A stretch of 7,852 nucleotides of DNA from an uncultured Campylobacter sp. (GTDB lineage: Bacteria > Campylobacterota > Campylobacteria > Campylobacterales > Campylobacteraceae). Below, in pieces: positions 1 through 6,705 of the stretch. The DNA lies in the NCBI RefSeq assembly GCF_938018145.1, contig NZ_CALIII010000029.1, positions 1 to 7,852 on the forward strand, read 5' to 3'. Every line of letters starts with the position of its first letter. The stretch's first letter is position 1. The position numbers were made by a program, and so were the translations under genes. Under the pieces are notes generated by a model. The model searched no databases. It saw nothing but the letters and a program-made list of their open reading frames with translations, and was not told the DNA's origin.

Positions 1-34
1 TTGGGGCGCGATGGATGAAGCGGTTTTAAAACCA

Positions 35-68
35 GTAAAAAGTGATAGGATAACCTATCGTTTTTTAC
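35..68. terminator. Bidirectional intrinsic terminator
   Basis: A perfect GATAGG/CCTATC stem (44-49 with 54-59) closes a 4-nt loop. It is continued by two G-T pairs and then an A tract facing a T tract (35-41 with 62-68), so the full pairing spans about 15 bp. Read rightward the core stem is followed by GTTTTTT, and read leftward by a run of T on the other strand, so it can stop transcripts from either side. It lies 8 nt past the stop codon of the minus-strand receptor gene, which it most likely terminates. A plus-strand gene entering from the left could also end here, because two forward frames close at 16-18 and 27-29, but too little sequence is present to call that gene. Confidence 0.85.
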
Positions 69-75
69 GTTTTAA

Positions 76-2172
76 TTAAAAATTATAGTGGAAATTCACC
101 ATAAACGATCTCTCGTCGCCTAGCCTCGAGCTTGAGCGCCAGTATTTTTTATCAAAGAGATTGTTTATCGCTAGCGTCATTTGCGCATGCTCGGTGAAGC
201 TATATCCCGCGCTCACGTCCACTCTAGCAAAGCCCGGCAAGTGTTGTTCTTGGATTCTACCGCCGCTAGTAGAGTAGGAGTAGCGTTTGGAGTAGCCGGT
301 AACGCCGCTTTCTACGTACCATTTGTCGGCGTTTACGTAGCGCAAAAAGACATTGCCCTGCCAGCGCGTGGTTTCATTTAGATTAAGTCCCTCGTTTAGC
401 GAGTTTGAGTTGTCTTTAGTAACCTTAGCGTTTGTGTAGCCAAGCGAGCTGCGCAGGTATAAATTCTCGTAAATTTGTCCTAGCACGTTTAGCTCGATAC
501 CGCGGCTACGCTCCTTGCCGCGCACCGCCCAAGTATATGGATCGTTTGTAAGGTCTGGCTGATAGCGGATATTTTTGTGTTCGATCTGAAACACCGCGAT
601 GTTTGAGCTAAATTTATTATCCGCCCAAGTGCTTTTTAGTCCGATTTCGTACTGGACGTTGTTTTGCGGTTTTAGATCAAGCTTTGACGTATCTTCGGTG
701 CTGATGCCGATGTTGCCTCTACCGCCGTAGGGCGCAAAGCTCTGCGAATACGAGACGTAAGCGGTGTGATCGGTCGCAAAGTCCCATAAAAAGCCGACCC
801 TCGGGCTAAACGAGTCGCCGGTGTAGCTGTTTGTTTGGCCTCTTATATTTCTGGTTTTAAATTTATAAAAATCAAACCTACCGCCGAGCATCAATCTATA
901 CGTATCGTCAAGGCTGATTAGATCCTCGAAAAACACGCCGTGATTGATCGCGCGGTGTTTGTTATCGGTCGTAAACGGGACGTTTCTGTTTGACGCCCAG
1001 CTGCCCCTAGATGCGTACGGGTCGATATCTTGCATATGGGTTCTGCTATACCAGAGCCTTGGATGGCGAGTTTCGACGCTGTTATCGTAGCCGACTGCGA
1101 TGTTGTGCTTAAATCTCTCGAAATTTAGCTCCTTGGTGAGCGTAAAGGCGTTTGAGATAGTTTCGTTATCCGTCTCTTGCTTTGCGTAGTTTTGTCTTAG
1201 TCTGTTGCCGCTAACGATACTGCCCGCAAAAAAGTGATCGAAATTTTGGCTAGCTTTTCTGTATCCAAAAACCCATTTTAAATTTAGCTCTTTTGCTAGC
1301 TCGGCATTTAACTCCGTGCGCAAAAAGTGCAGCCTATCCTCCACGAAGTCGCCCTCGTGAGAAAAGCCCTTTTTGTAGTCGATACCTAGCTTATCGTAGA
1401 CGGCTTTGGTCGGAGTTCTATCGGGTACTCGCCAGGCGTTGTCGTACGTATACTGCGCCTCGAAGCTTACGTCGCCGCTTTGGTTGGTTACGATGACGCT
1501 AGGGCTTATCATGAAATTTTTATATTTTATGCCTTCGCGCCACGATTTACCGCGCTCGCCGTCGGTGGTTAGGCGTACGGCCAGTTGATTATTCACTGTG
1601 TGATTTACGTCTGCGCCAAGCCCCCATCTGCTCCAGCTGCCGTATCTGCCCGAGACCTTATAAACAGGGGTAAAATTTGCCTTTTTGCTGACTAAATTTA
1701 CGACCGCACCGCCGTCGCTCCTGCCGTATAGGATAGAAGCTGGTCCTTTTAAAATCTCGACGCGCTCGACGTTTGCCGTACTACGCCTGATCTGGCCCGA
1801 GTCTCTCACGCCGTCTCTATATATATCTCCGCCGTCTACGCTAAAGCCTCTTATTTTTATACTCTCGCCGCGCATATCGTAGCCCGCGTCTATGCCGGCG
1901 TTTCCTTCGAGGATGCTAGAAAGATCGTTCGTGCCGTAGTTGCGATTTTTTTGGATATCGATGGTTTCTATCGTTTGAGGCGTTTGCTTGTTGCTAAGTC
2001 CGTTTCTGTTTACTTCCGCGCTATCGTAGGTTATATAGCCTTTAAGGTTATCTTGCTCGGAAATGCCTTCGACTTCGACGCTTGGAAGCATCACCGAGTA
2101 GCCGTCCGTCTTTGTCTCTGCGGCAGCAAAAGTAGCTAAAATAGCGACTGAAGCAAAAATACTAAGTCTCAT
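76..2172 (-). CDS. TonB-dependent siderophore receptor (outer membrane)
   Basis: A 698-aa outer-membrane receptor expected to import a ferric siderophore with energy from TonB-ExbB-ExbD. Residues 1-18 look like a Sec signal peptide ending AFAAA-like before E19. A TonB-box-like segment (LPSVEVEG) follows at about 29-36. The plug domain runs from about 60 to 165, with IRGF at 107-110 and the family hallmark at 136-164 (ERVEILKGPASILYG, then GGAVVNLVSKK). The rest is the 22-strand barrel, ending in LAINNLFDKKYW and a terminal phenylalanine, as outer-membrane barrels do. The length is normal for the family. The plug wording (GPASxLYGRxxGGxVNxVSK) fits siderophore receptors (ferrichrome/catecholate type) better than heme or cobalamin receptors, but the exact ligand cannot be read. 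The ATG is supported by AAGGGAG 4 nt upstream and by the signal peptide starting there. It is transcribed away from the transporter operon. I see no strong promoter or Fur box on its own side. Confidence 0.93.
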   Translation of the reverse strand: MRLSIFASVAILATFAAAETKTDGYSVMLPSVEVEGISEQDNLKGYITYDSAEVNRNGLSNKQTPQTIETIDIQKNRNYGTNDLSSILEGNAGIDAGYDMRGESIKIRGFSVDGGDIYRDGVRDSGQIRRSTANVERVEILKGPASILYGRSDGGAVVNLVSKKANFTPVYKVSGRYGSWSRWGLGADVNHTVNNQLAVRLTTDGERGKSWREGIKYKNFMISPSVIVTNQSGDVSFEAQYTYDNAWRVPDRTPTKAVYDKLGIDYKKGFSHEGDFVEDRLHFLRTELNAELAKELNLKWVFGYRKASQNFDHFFAGSIVSGNRLRQNYAKQETDNETISNAFTLTKELNFERFKHNIAVGYDNSVETRHPRLWYSRTHMQDIDPYASRGSWASNRNVPFTTDNKHRAINHGVFFEDLISLDDTYRLMLGGRFDFYKFKTRNIRGQTNSYTGDSFSPRVGFLWDFATDHTAYVSYSQSFAPYGGRGNIGISTEDTSKLDLKPQNNVQYEIGLKSTWADNKFSSNIAVFQIEHKNIRYQPDLTNDPYTWAVRGKERSRGIELNVLGQIYENLYLRSSLGYTNAKVTKDNSNSLNEGLNLNETTRWQGNVFLRYVNADKWYVESGVTGYSKRYSYSTSGGRIQEQHLPGFARVDVSAGYSFTEHAQMTLAINNLFDKKYWRSSSRLGDERSFMVNFHYNF

Positions 2173-2176
2173 TATT

Positions 2177-2183
2177 CTCCCTT
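2177..2183 (-). promoter_or_regulatory. Ribosome binding site of the minus-strand receptor
   Basis: On the minus strand AAGGGAG lies 4 nt before the ATG at 2172-2170. This supports that start over internal ones. The spacing is slightly short but acceptable. Confidence 0.75.
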
Positions 2184-2227
2184 GATTTTAAAATAAAAAC
2201 AAGAGTATATATCAATAATACTTAAAT

Positions 2228-2246
2228 AACTATTTGTAAACTATTT
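2228..2246. repeat. AACTATTT direct repeat, 11-bp period
   Basis: AACTATTT occurs at 2228-2235 and again at 2239-2246, so the copies sit about one helical turn apart. They lie 56-74 nt upstream of the minus-strand receptor start, between its two possible -10 boxes. Helically phased half-sites are typical of OmpR-type or similar dimeric regulators. That role is inference, and the AT-rich setting raises the chance of coincidence. Confidence 0.4.
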
Positions 2247-2270
2247 TATTATATTACTGGTCATTTCGTA

Positions 2271-2430
2271 TAGCATGTTTTATCGCTTGAGCAGAGGTTA
2301 ATTTTTAAAATCTGAAAAAGTGCATTTTAAATTTGTGATCTTAAAAAACTTAACGACACTATTTTTTTTAATGCTCGTGATATTTGCGAGAGAACAATAA
2401 CTTTTTGGGATTTTTTATAAAAACATGCTA
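2271..2430. repeat. Inverted repeat TAGCATGTTTT, about 138 bp between arms
   Basis: TAGCATGTTTT at 2271-2281 is the exact reverse complement of AAAACATGCTA at 2420-2430. Allowing one extra base, the match continues for three more positions (TAT). The arms enclose gene-less AT-rich DNA. It could be the ends of a tiny decayed element, paired regulator sites, or chance. No flanking target duplication is evident. Confidence 0.4.
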
Positions 2431-2489
2431 GAGTTGTAAACAGCTTAAATGTTTGCTACATAAATTATTTACTAAAAACCTTATTTTTA

Positions 2490-2509
2490 ATCATTGAAAA
2501 TCATTATAT
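2490..2509 (+). promoter_or_regulatory. Fur-box-like operator
   Basis: The stretch TGAAAATCATTATAT (2495-2509) matches 11 of the 14 defined positions of the 7-1-7 Fur consensus TGATAATnATTATCA. Against the classic 19-mer it matches 13 of 19 (2490-2508). It covers the -35 hexamer and part of the spacer of the plus-strand promoter, where bound Fe-Fur would block RNA polymerase. Iron repression of the receptor and the genes behind it is inferred from this placement and from the gene functions. Confidence 0.75.
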
Positions 2510-2522
2510 ATTTCTGTATAAT
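2494..2522 (+). promoter_or_regulatory. Sigma70-type promoter of the receptor-transporter operon
   Basis: The -35 box TTGAAA (2494-2499) is followed by an exactly 17-bp spacer and a perfect -10 box TATAAT (2517-2522). Transcription would begin near 2528-2530, leaving a leader of roughly 25 nt before the ATG at 2553. It overlaps the Fur-like site. Confidence 0.8.
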
Positions 2523-2541
2523 TGCCCGTTAATAATTTTTA

Positions 2542-2547
2542 AAGGAG
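2542..2547 (+). promoter_or_regulatory. Ribosome binding site of the plus-strand receptor
   Basis: AAGGAG lies 5 nt before the ATG at 2553-2555, a near-ideal Shine-Dalgarno that fixes the start. Confidence 0.85.
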
Positions 2548-2552
2548 TTTAA

Positions 2553-4634
2553 ATGCAAAAGCAAATCGCGCTTAGTTTAGCGCTTGCGGGCGTTTTAGCT
2601 GCCGCGCAAAACGAAGTAGAGCTAAAATCGCTAGAAGGCGTAACCGTCACGGCGCAAAGATCGTCTCAAAGCGTAGACGAGATAAGCAAAAGCGTCTCGG
2701 TAGTAGATAAAGAGACGATAGAAAGAAAGCTTGGCAAAAGCGTACCCGAGCTAATCAGCGAAGCGCCCGGAGTTTCAATCGTAAACGAAGGCATGGACTC
2801 TGGTACCGTAAACGTGCGCGGCTTTAGCTCGTCTGATTACCGCGTACCGATGTTCGTAGACGGACTTAGATTTAGAGGTAGGCCGGCGTTTGAGTATTCG
2901 ATATTTACGCCCGATCAAATCGAAAGGATAGAGATAATAAGAGGCCCTGCTAGCACGCTTTACGGCACGGATGCCTTTGGCGGCATAGTAAATTTAGTCA
3001 CCAAAAGAGCTAGCGGGGACGTGCACGGCGACTGGGCGTTATCGGATACGTATCTAAGCACCCAGTATCAAAGCGCGAACAAAGGCGTGCAAAACCGCTT
3101 ACAACTCGGCGTAGTCGGACACGGGTTTGACGCATTGCTCGGCTTAAACTACAAACACGGCAAGGACTATGACACTCCGGCGGGTAAAATACCAAATACG
3201 AGGTATAACTACCGAAGTCTTGATTTTAAAGGCGGATATAGCTTTGCCGATTTTCATAGGCTTGAACTTGTAACTAGATATACGGAGTCCGAGCGCGGCG
3301 TAGTCGGTACGGCGGTCGGCGCTCCTGGAACGGCGAACAAAAAAGGCTTTCAAAAATACATAAAAGAAGCGCCTCTTAGAGAAAAATACGTAGCGCTAAA
3401 CTACGAAGGCAACATAAACGACAAATTTATATTAGATTCTAGTTTGTATTACAGAGAGCTTTATACGCACCTAAATATAAGGCCGTATATCGGAGCTATG
3501 TCGCCTAGACAAGTCGATAACTACGTAAACGGCCCGAAGGTCTACGGCGGCAAATTTATCGGTAAATTTATAGGCGACAGCCTAACCCAAACCTACGGCG
3601 TAGATTTTTATTACGAGGACTGGGATAGCGTGTATCAAAGCGTAAACAAAGGCCCTAGCGTACGCAACAGGCTAAGAACCAAACAGCTTGACGTCGCTGG
3701 GTTTGGATTGCTCGAATATGCGTTTAGCAACGATGCGATTTTAAGCGCAAATTTACGCTACGACCGCATAAAAACGTCCTTTGATATGGATAGCTCGATG
3801 AGCCCCGCCGTAAAAGCCCTATACGAAAACGCCAACGATAGAAAAGACGGCAGAGCCAGCTACGGTCTGGGGCTTATTTACCCTATCGCCCAGGGGTTTG
3901 AGTTTGTAGGAAATTTCTCTACTTCGTTTAGGGCTCCTATGAGCGGCGAGGTTGCTCCGATACTTACGTTTTCAGGCAGCGAGGCGTATCTACCAAACCC
4001 TGATCTAAATATCGAAAAAGGCGTTACCTATGAGGCCGGACTTCGCTATACGGATAAGGCGCTTAAATCAAATTTGATATTTTACACGGGAGATTATAAA
4101 GACCTGATCGTCGAGCGAAACTGGCAAAGCGGCGGCGTTACCTACTATCAGTCGCAAAACGTAAATAGAGCCAAGATAAGCGGAGCGGAATTTGACCTCG
4201 CTTATAAAATTTTATCAAATTTGGAGTTTAAAATAAATCTCGCCTACACGCGCGGCAAAAACAAACAAACCGGCAAACCGCTTCCAGAGATCGCTCCGCT
4301 TAGCGGACACGTGGCCGTTTCTTATTCGCCGGAGTTTTTGGCTAACTCTTACATAGAGTATAGCGGCGACTGGGCGGCGAGAAAGACGCGCATAGACGAC
4401 AGCGTAGAGCGCGAGCGAGCTGGATATTTCGTGCATAACCTATACATGGGCAAGAGTCTGGGCAAACTAGGATTCTTAAAGGATTTTAGCCTAAATTTGG
4501 GCGTCGAAAATATCTTTGACAAAGAATATGCCCCAAGCCTAAGCTACGAGCTAATCAGCCAGCCTAGAAGCGCTAGCAACCCGCTAATAAATCCAGGCAG
4601 AAATTTCAAACTAGGCTTTAAGGCTAGCTTTTAA
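2553..4634 (+). CDS. TonB-dependent receptor, heme/hemoprotein-receptor-like
   Basis: A 693-aa outer-membrane receptor, first gene of the Fur-type operon. Residues 1-18 form a signal peptide (ending LAAA before Q19), and a TonB-box-like LEGVTVTAQ follows at 27-35. The plug covers about 40-155, with VRGF at 88-91, FVDGLRFRGRP at 101-111 and the hallmark IERIEIIRGPASTLYGTDAFGGIVNLVTKR at 123-152. The barrel ends with VENIFDKEY and a terminal phenylalanine. FRAP (459-462) and NPDL (482-485) match the FRAP/NPNL boxes known in heme receptors, which suggests heme, hemoglobin or a related ligand. However, the 19 residues between the boxes contain no histidine, whereas a heme-ligating histidine usually sits there; Y479 is a possible substitute. 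A catecholate siderophore or another metal chelate therefore remains possible. The length is normal, with no frameshift. The transporter genes follow on the same strand and may supply the inner-membrane step. Confidence 0.93.
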   Translation: MQKQIALSLALAGVLAAAQNEVELKSLEGVTVTAQRSSQSVDEISKSVSVVDKETIERKLGKSVPELISEAPGVSIVNEGMDSGTVNVRGFSSSDYRVPMFVDGLRFRGRPAFEYSIFTPDQIERIEIIRGPASTLYGTDAFGGIVNLVTKRASGDVHGDWALSDTYLSTQYQSANKGVQNRLQLGVVGHGFDALLGLNYKHGKDYDTPAGKIPNTRYNYRSLDFKGGYSFADFHRLELVTRYTESERGVVGTAVGAPGTANKKGFQKYIKEAPLREKYVALNYEGNINDKFILDSSLYYRELYTHLNIRPYIGAMSPRQVDNYVNGPKVYGGKFIGKFIGDSLTQTYGVDFYYEDWDSVYQSVNKGPSVRNRLRTKQLDVAGFGLLEYAFSNDAILSANLRYDRIKTSFDMDSSMSPAVKALYENANDRKDGRASYGLGLIYPIAQGFEFVGNFSTSFRAPMSGEVAPILTFSGSEAYLPNPDLNIEKGVTYEAGLRYTDKALKSNLIFYTGDYKDLIVERNWQSGGVTYYQSQNVNRAKISGAEFDLAYKILSNLEFKINLAYTRGKNKQTGKPLPEIAPLSGHVAVSYSPEFLANSYIEYSGDWAARKTRIDDSVERERAGYFVHNLYMGKSLGKLGFLKDFSLNLGVENIFDKEYAPSLSYELISQPRSASNPLINPGRNFKLGFKASF

Positions 4635-4648
4635 ATTTTAAATTTGCC

Positions 4649-4673
4649 GAGCGGGTTTTAAATAGACCCGCTC
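4649..4673 (+). other. GC-rich stem-loop between receptor and transporter genes
   Basis: GAGCGGGT (4649-4656) pairs perfectly with ACCCGCTC (4666-4673), and an inner T-G wobble leaves a 7-nt loop. It starts 15 nt after the receptor stop codon. No U tract follows (the next bases are A5 then CCC), so it is not a standard intrinsic terminator. It may instead protect the 3' end of the receptor message or cause partial attenuation, allowing more receptor than transporter to be made. No separate promoter for the next gene is visible in the 74-nt gap. Confidence 0.65.
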
Positions 4674-4697
4674 AAAAACCCTAAAATTTACAAATTT

Positions 4698-4702
4698 AAG
4701 GA
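4698..4702 (+). promoter_or_regulatory. Ribosome binding site deciding a TTG start
   Basis: AAGGA lies 6 nt before TTG at 4709-4711. The codons that follow read as a clean signal peptide (MRKIIPALLLLAAT), so the non-ATG start is well supported. Confidence 0.75.
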
Positions 4703-4708
4703 TCAAAT

Positions 4709-5743
4709 TTGAGAAAAATCATACCTGCTTTATTGCTACTGGCAGCGACGCTGGGTGCGCTTGAATTTACCGATCAAAACGGCAATAAGCTTCGCTTCGA
4801 CCGCTCCGTTAAAAGCGTAGCGCTGTTTCCGGTGCCGCTAGCTTCGTTTTCTCTTAGCGTCGAAAACAACGTATCTCGCCTAGCCTCCGTCCATCCGATG
4901 GCCAAGAAAAACATCGAGCGCGGAATGCTGGGAAAAATGATCAAAGGCGCAGCTAGTATCCCGGCAGGCGGTATCGGAGATGACTTTACTCCAAACATCG
5001 AGGAGCTACTAAAACTATCTCCAGATCTAGTCGTGCAGTGGGGTATGAGAGGCGAAAAGATCATCGAGCCGCTGCGAAAAGTAGGCCTAAACGTAGCTTT
5101 GGTAAATTTAAGCGGCACGGAGGAAGACCCGCTTTTTTGGTTTGGTATGCTGGGTAAAATTTACGAAAAAGAGCAAAGAGCGGAGCAAATTTTGCAAAAT
5201 AGAGCCGAGGTAAGAGCTAAGATCGAAAATTACGCAAAAGGGCTTAGCAAAAAACCGAAGGTTCTTTTTATATTCGGCAGGGATAAAAGCTACGAGGCAG
5301 CCGGCGGCGGGACGTATTTTGATTATGAGATCAAGCTAAGCGGCGGAGCAAATGCGGCGAATTTCGGGGGATTTAGAATTTTAAATAAAGAAGAAATTCT
5401 CGCGCAAAATCCGGACGTTATCTTGCTTAGCAACTTTGACGAACTTACGCCGCGGGACTTTTTTAACGATAAAATTTTAAAAAACGTAAAAGCCGTCAAG
5501 CAAAAAGCCGTCTATAAAATGCCTCTGGGAGGCGATATGTGGGAGCCGCCTACGGGCGAATCGCACCTGGGCTGGGCGTGGTTTAGCGTGCTGTTTTCGG
5601 GGCAGGCGCATATAAATTTAAAAGACGAGATGAAAAAGAGCTACAAGCTCCTCTACGACTACGATCTAAGTGACAATGAGATAGCTCAAATTTTACGCTT
5701 CGATCTAAACGGAGAGAGCAAATTTTACGAGCTTTTTAGATAA
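4709..5743 (+). CDS. Periplasmic substrate-binding protein of a siderophore/heme/metal-chelate ABC importer
   Basis: A 344-aa periplasmic binding protein of the class that serves iron-siderophore, heme and cobalamin importers (Peripla_BP_2, FecB/BtuF-like fold). It would take ligand from the receptor and deliver it to the permease. Residues 1-17 form a signal peptide with no lipobox cysteine, so the mature protein is probably soluble, starting near L18/E19. The first lobe covers about 30-135 (NIEELLKLSPDLVVQWG at 96-112), a long connecting helix about 150-180, and the second lobe follows (KVLFIFGR at 184-191, EEILAQNPDVILLS at 228-241). A conserved-looking segment GGDMWEPPTGESHLGWAWFS at 274-293 probably lines the ligand cleft; H62, W278 and H286 are candidate contacts. 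It starts with TTG, and its TAA stop overlaps the next ATG as TAATG. The family does not reveal the ligand: heme, ferric siderophore, corrinoid or a nickel/cobalt chelate are all possible. Confidence 0.9.
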   Translation: MRKIIPALLLLAATLGALEFTDQNGNKLRFDRSVKSVALFPVPLASFSLSVENNVSRLASVHPMAKKNIERGMLGKMIKGAASIPAGGIGDDFTPNIEELLKLSPDLVVQWGMRGEKIIEPLRKVGLNVALVNLSGTEEDPLFWFGMLGKIYEKEQRAEQILQNRAEVRAKIENYAKGLSKKPKVLFIFGRDKSYEAAGGGTYFDYEIKLSGGANAANFGGFRILNKEEILAQNPDVILLSNFDELTPRDFFNDKILKNVKAVKQKAVYKMPLGGDMWEPPTGESHLGWAWFSVLFSGQAHINLKDEMKKSYKLLYDYDLSDNEIAQILRFDLNGESKFYELFR

Positions 5744-6705
5744 TGAAAAAATATCTGTTTTTATCTCTTTTGCTAGTTTTTGCTGTTATTTTTTCGCTAC
5801 TTGCGGGCAGGATTTCGCTTGAGGGGCTAATTGACTATTATCAAAACGACAAAGAGACGCTTTACGCTTTGATATTTGACCTGCGCTTGCCTAGGCTGAT
5901 AGCGGCGTTTTTGATAGGCGCTAGCCTTAGCGCGGCGGGCGTGATATTTCAGGCGATGTTTGCAAATCCTTTGGTAAGCCCAAATATCTTAGGCGTCGGC
6001 AGTGGGGCGGGATTTGGCGCGGTGGTTTGCATTTTAGCCTTCGGTAGTCCCGTAGCCACGCAAATAGGCGCTTTCGTTTTTGGCTTTTTAGCCGTCATGA
6101 TAGCTTACGCGTTGGGTGTTTTGGCAAACAAAAACTCAAAGCTCATGCTGGTGCTTGCGGGCATCATCACGGGCGCGATATTCGAGGCGCTGATCTCCGT
6201 CATCAAATACGTCGCCGACACGCAAGAAAAGCTACCTAGTATCGTCTACTGGCTGATGGGAAGTCTAAGCGCCATCTCATGGAGCGATGTCGTAGCGCTT
6301 GCTCCCGTTTGCGTTAGCGGACTTGTACTTTTGAGCCTAATGGGCTGGAAGCTAAACATTTTATCCCTAGGCGGCGAACATGCAAGTATTTTGGGCGAGA
6401 GTAAATTTTTAGGCTTTATCTTTATCGTACTTGCTACGCTGATAACGGCCGCAAGCGTAGCCATCGCCGGTATCATCGGCTGGGTCGGGCTTTTAATGCC
6501 GCATGTTACTAGGCTTATTTATGGCTCCGATAACTCGCAGCTAGTTCCGATTTCTGCGATTTTAGGCGGGATATTTTTGATGCTAACCGACGTTGCAGCT
6601 AGAAGCGTGAGCTCGGCTGAAATCCCGCTAAGTATCCTAACCGCTCTTATAGGCGCTCCTATGATCGGCGTCATCATCGTTAAAAAGGGCAAAAGATGGT
6701 CTTAA
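5743..6705 (+). CDS. FecCD/BtuC-family ABC importer permease
   Basis: A 320-aa, highly hydrophobic inner-membrane permease that forms the translocation path as a homodimer. Hydrophobic stretches run along the whole chain, consistent with about 9-10 membrane segments, the first at about 4-20. Family motifs are clear: RLPR at 48-51, then GxxFQ...NPLxxPxxLGxxxGAGxG over 66-91, and near the C-terminus GWVGLLMPHVTR at 246-257 and EIP at 293-295 with GAP after it. The cytoplasmic loop between membrane segments that contacts the ATPase (LSLGGEHASILG, about 207-218) is present. The length is only slightly below the family norm of about 330. The ATG overlaps the previous stop by one base (TAATG) and lacks a strong Shine-Dalgarno of its own, so translation is probably coupled to the binding-protein gene. 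It ends with a 10-nt overlap into the ATPase gene. Confidence 0.94.
   Translation: MKKYLFLSLLLVFAVIFSLLAGRISLEGLIDYYQNDKETLYALIFDLRLPRLIAAFLIGASLSAAGVIFQAMFANPLVSPNILGVGSGAGFGAVVCILAFGSPVATQIGAFVFGFLAVMIAYALGVLANKNSKLMLVLAGIITGAIFEALISVIKYVADTQEKLPSIVYWLMGSLSAISWSDVVALAPVCVSGLVLLSLMGWKLNILSLGGEHASILGESKFLGFIFIVLATLITAASVAIAGIIGWVGLLMPHVTRLIYGSDNSQLVPISAILGGIFLMLTDVAARSVSSAEIPLSILTALIGAPMIGVIIVKKGKRWS

Larger units (their letters stand above)
2173..2552. other. 380-nt AT-rich divergent spacer between two receptor genes
   Basis: No credible gene lies here; the open stretches are only a few codons long. The right end carries the promoter, Fur-like site and ribosome binding site of the plus-strand receptor. 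On the left, minus-strand TATAAT (2253-2248) and TATACT (2209-2204) are possible -10 boxes for the minus-strand receptor, but neither has a convincing -35 at 16-18 bp. The spacer also holds two AACTATTT copies 11 bp apart (2228-2235, 2239-2246), an 11-bp inverted repeat (2271-2281 and 2420-2430), and a 12-bp palindrome of T5-AT-A5 (2412-2423). The middle part, about 2284-2411, shows nothing I can name. Confidence 0.7.

Noticed and set aside
1..29. Possible C-terminal end of an upstream plus-strand gene (frames closing at 16-18 or 27-29)
   Set aside because: Only five to eight codons are visible and two frames fit equally well, so no gene can be supported. The terminator at 35-68 is compatible with one but does not prove it.
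2204..2222. Fur box for the minus-strand receptor around TATTATTGATATATACT (minus strand)
   Set aside because: It matches only about half of the 19-bp consensus, near what AT-rich DNA gives by chance.
2204..2253. Promoter for the minus-strand receptor (TATAAT at 2253-2248 or TATACT at 2209-2204)
   Set aside because: Both -10-like boxes lack a convincing -35 at proper spacing and the region is very AT-rich, so neither is listed as a promoter feature.
4774..5118. A 114-codon open frame on the minus strand inside the binding-protein gene
   Set aside because: It lies wholly within a well-supported gene on the other strand, has no family features, and its composition is that expected of a mirror frame. 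The other internal open frames are rejected for the same reason.
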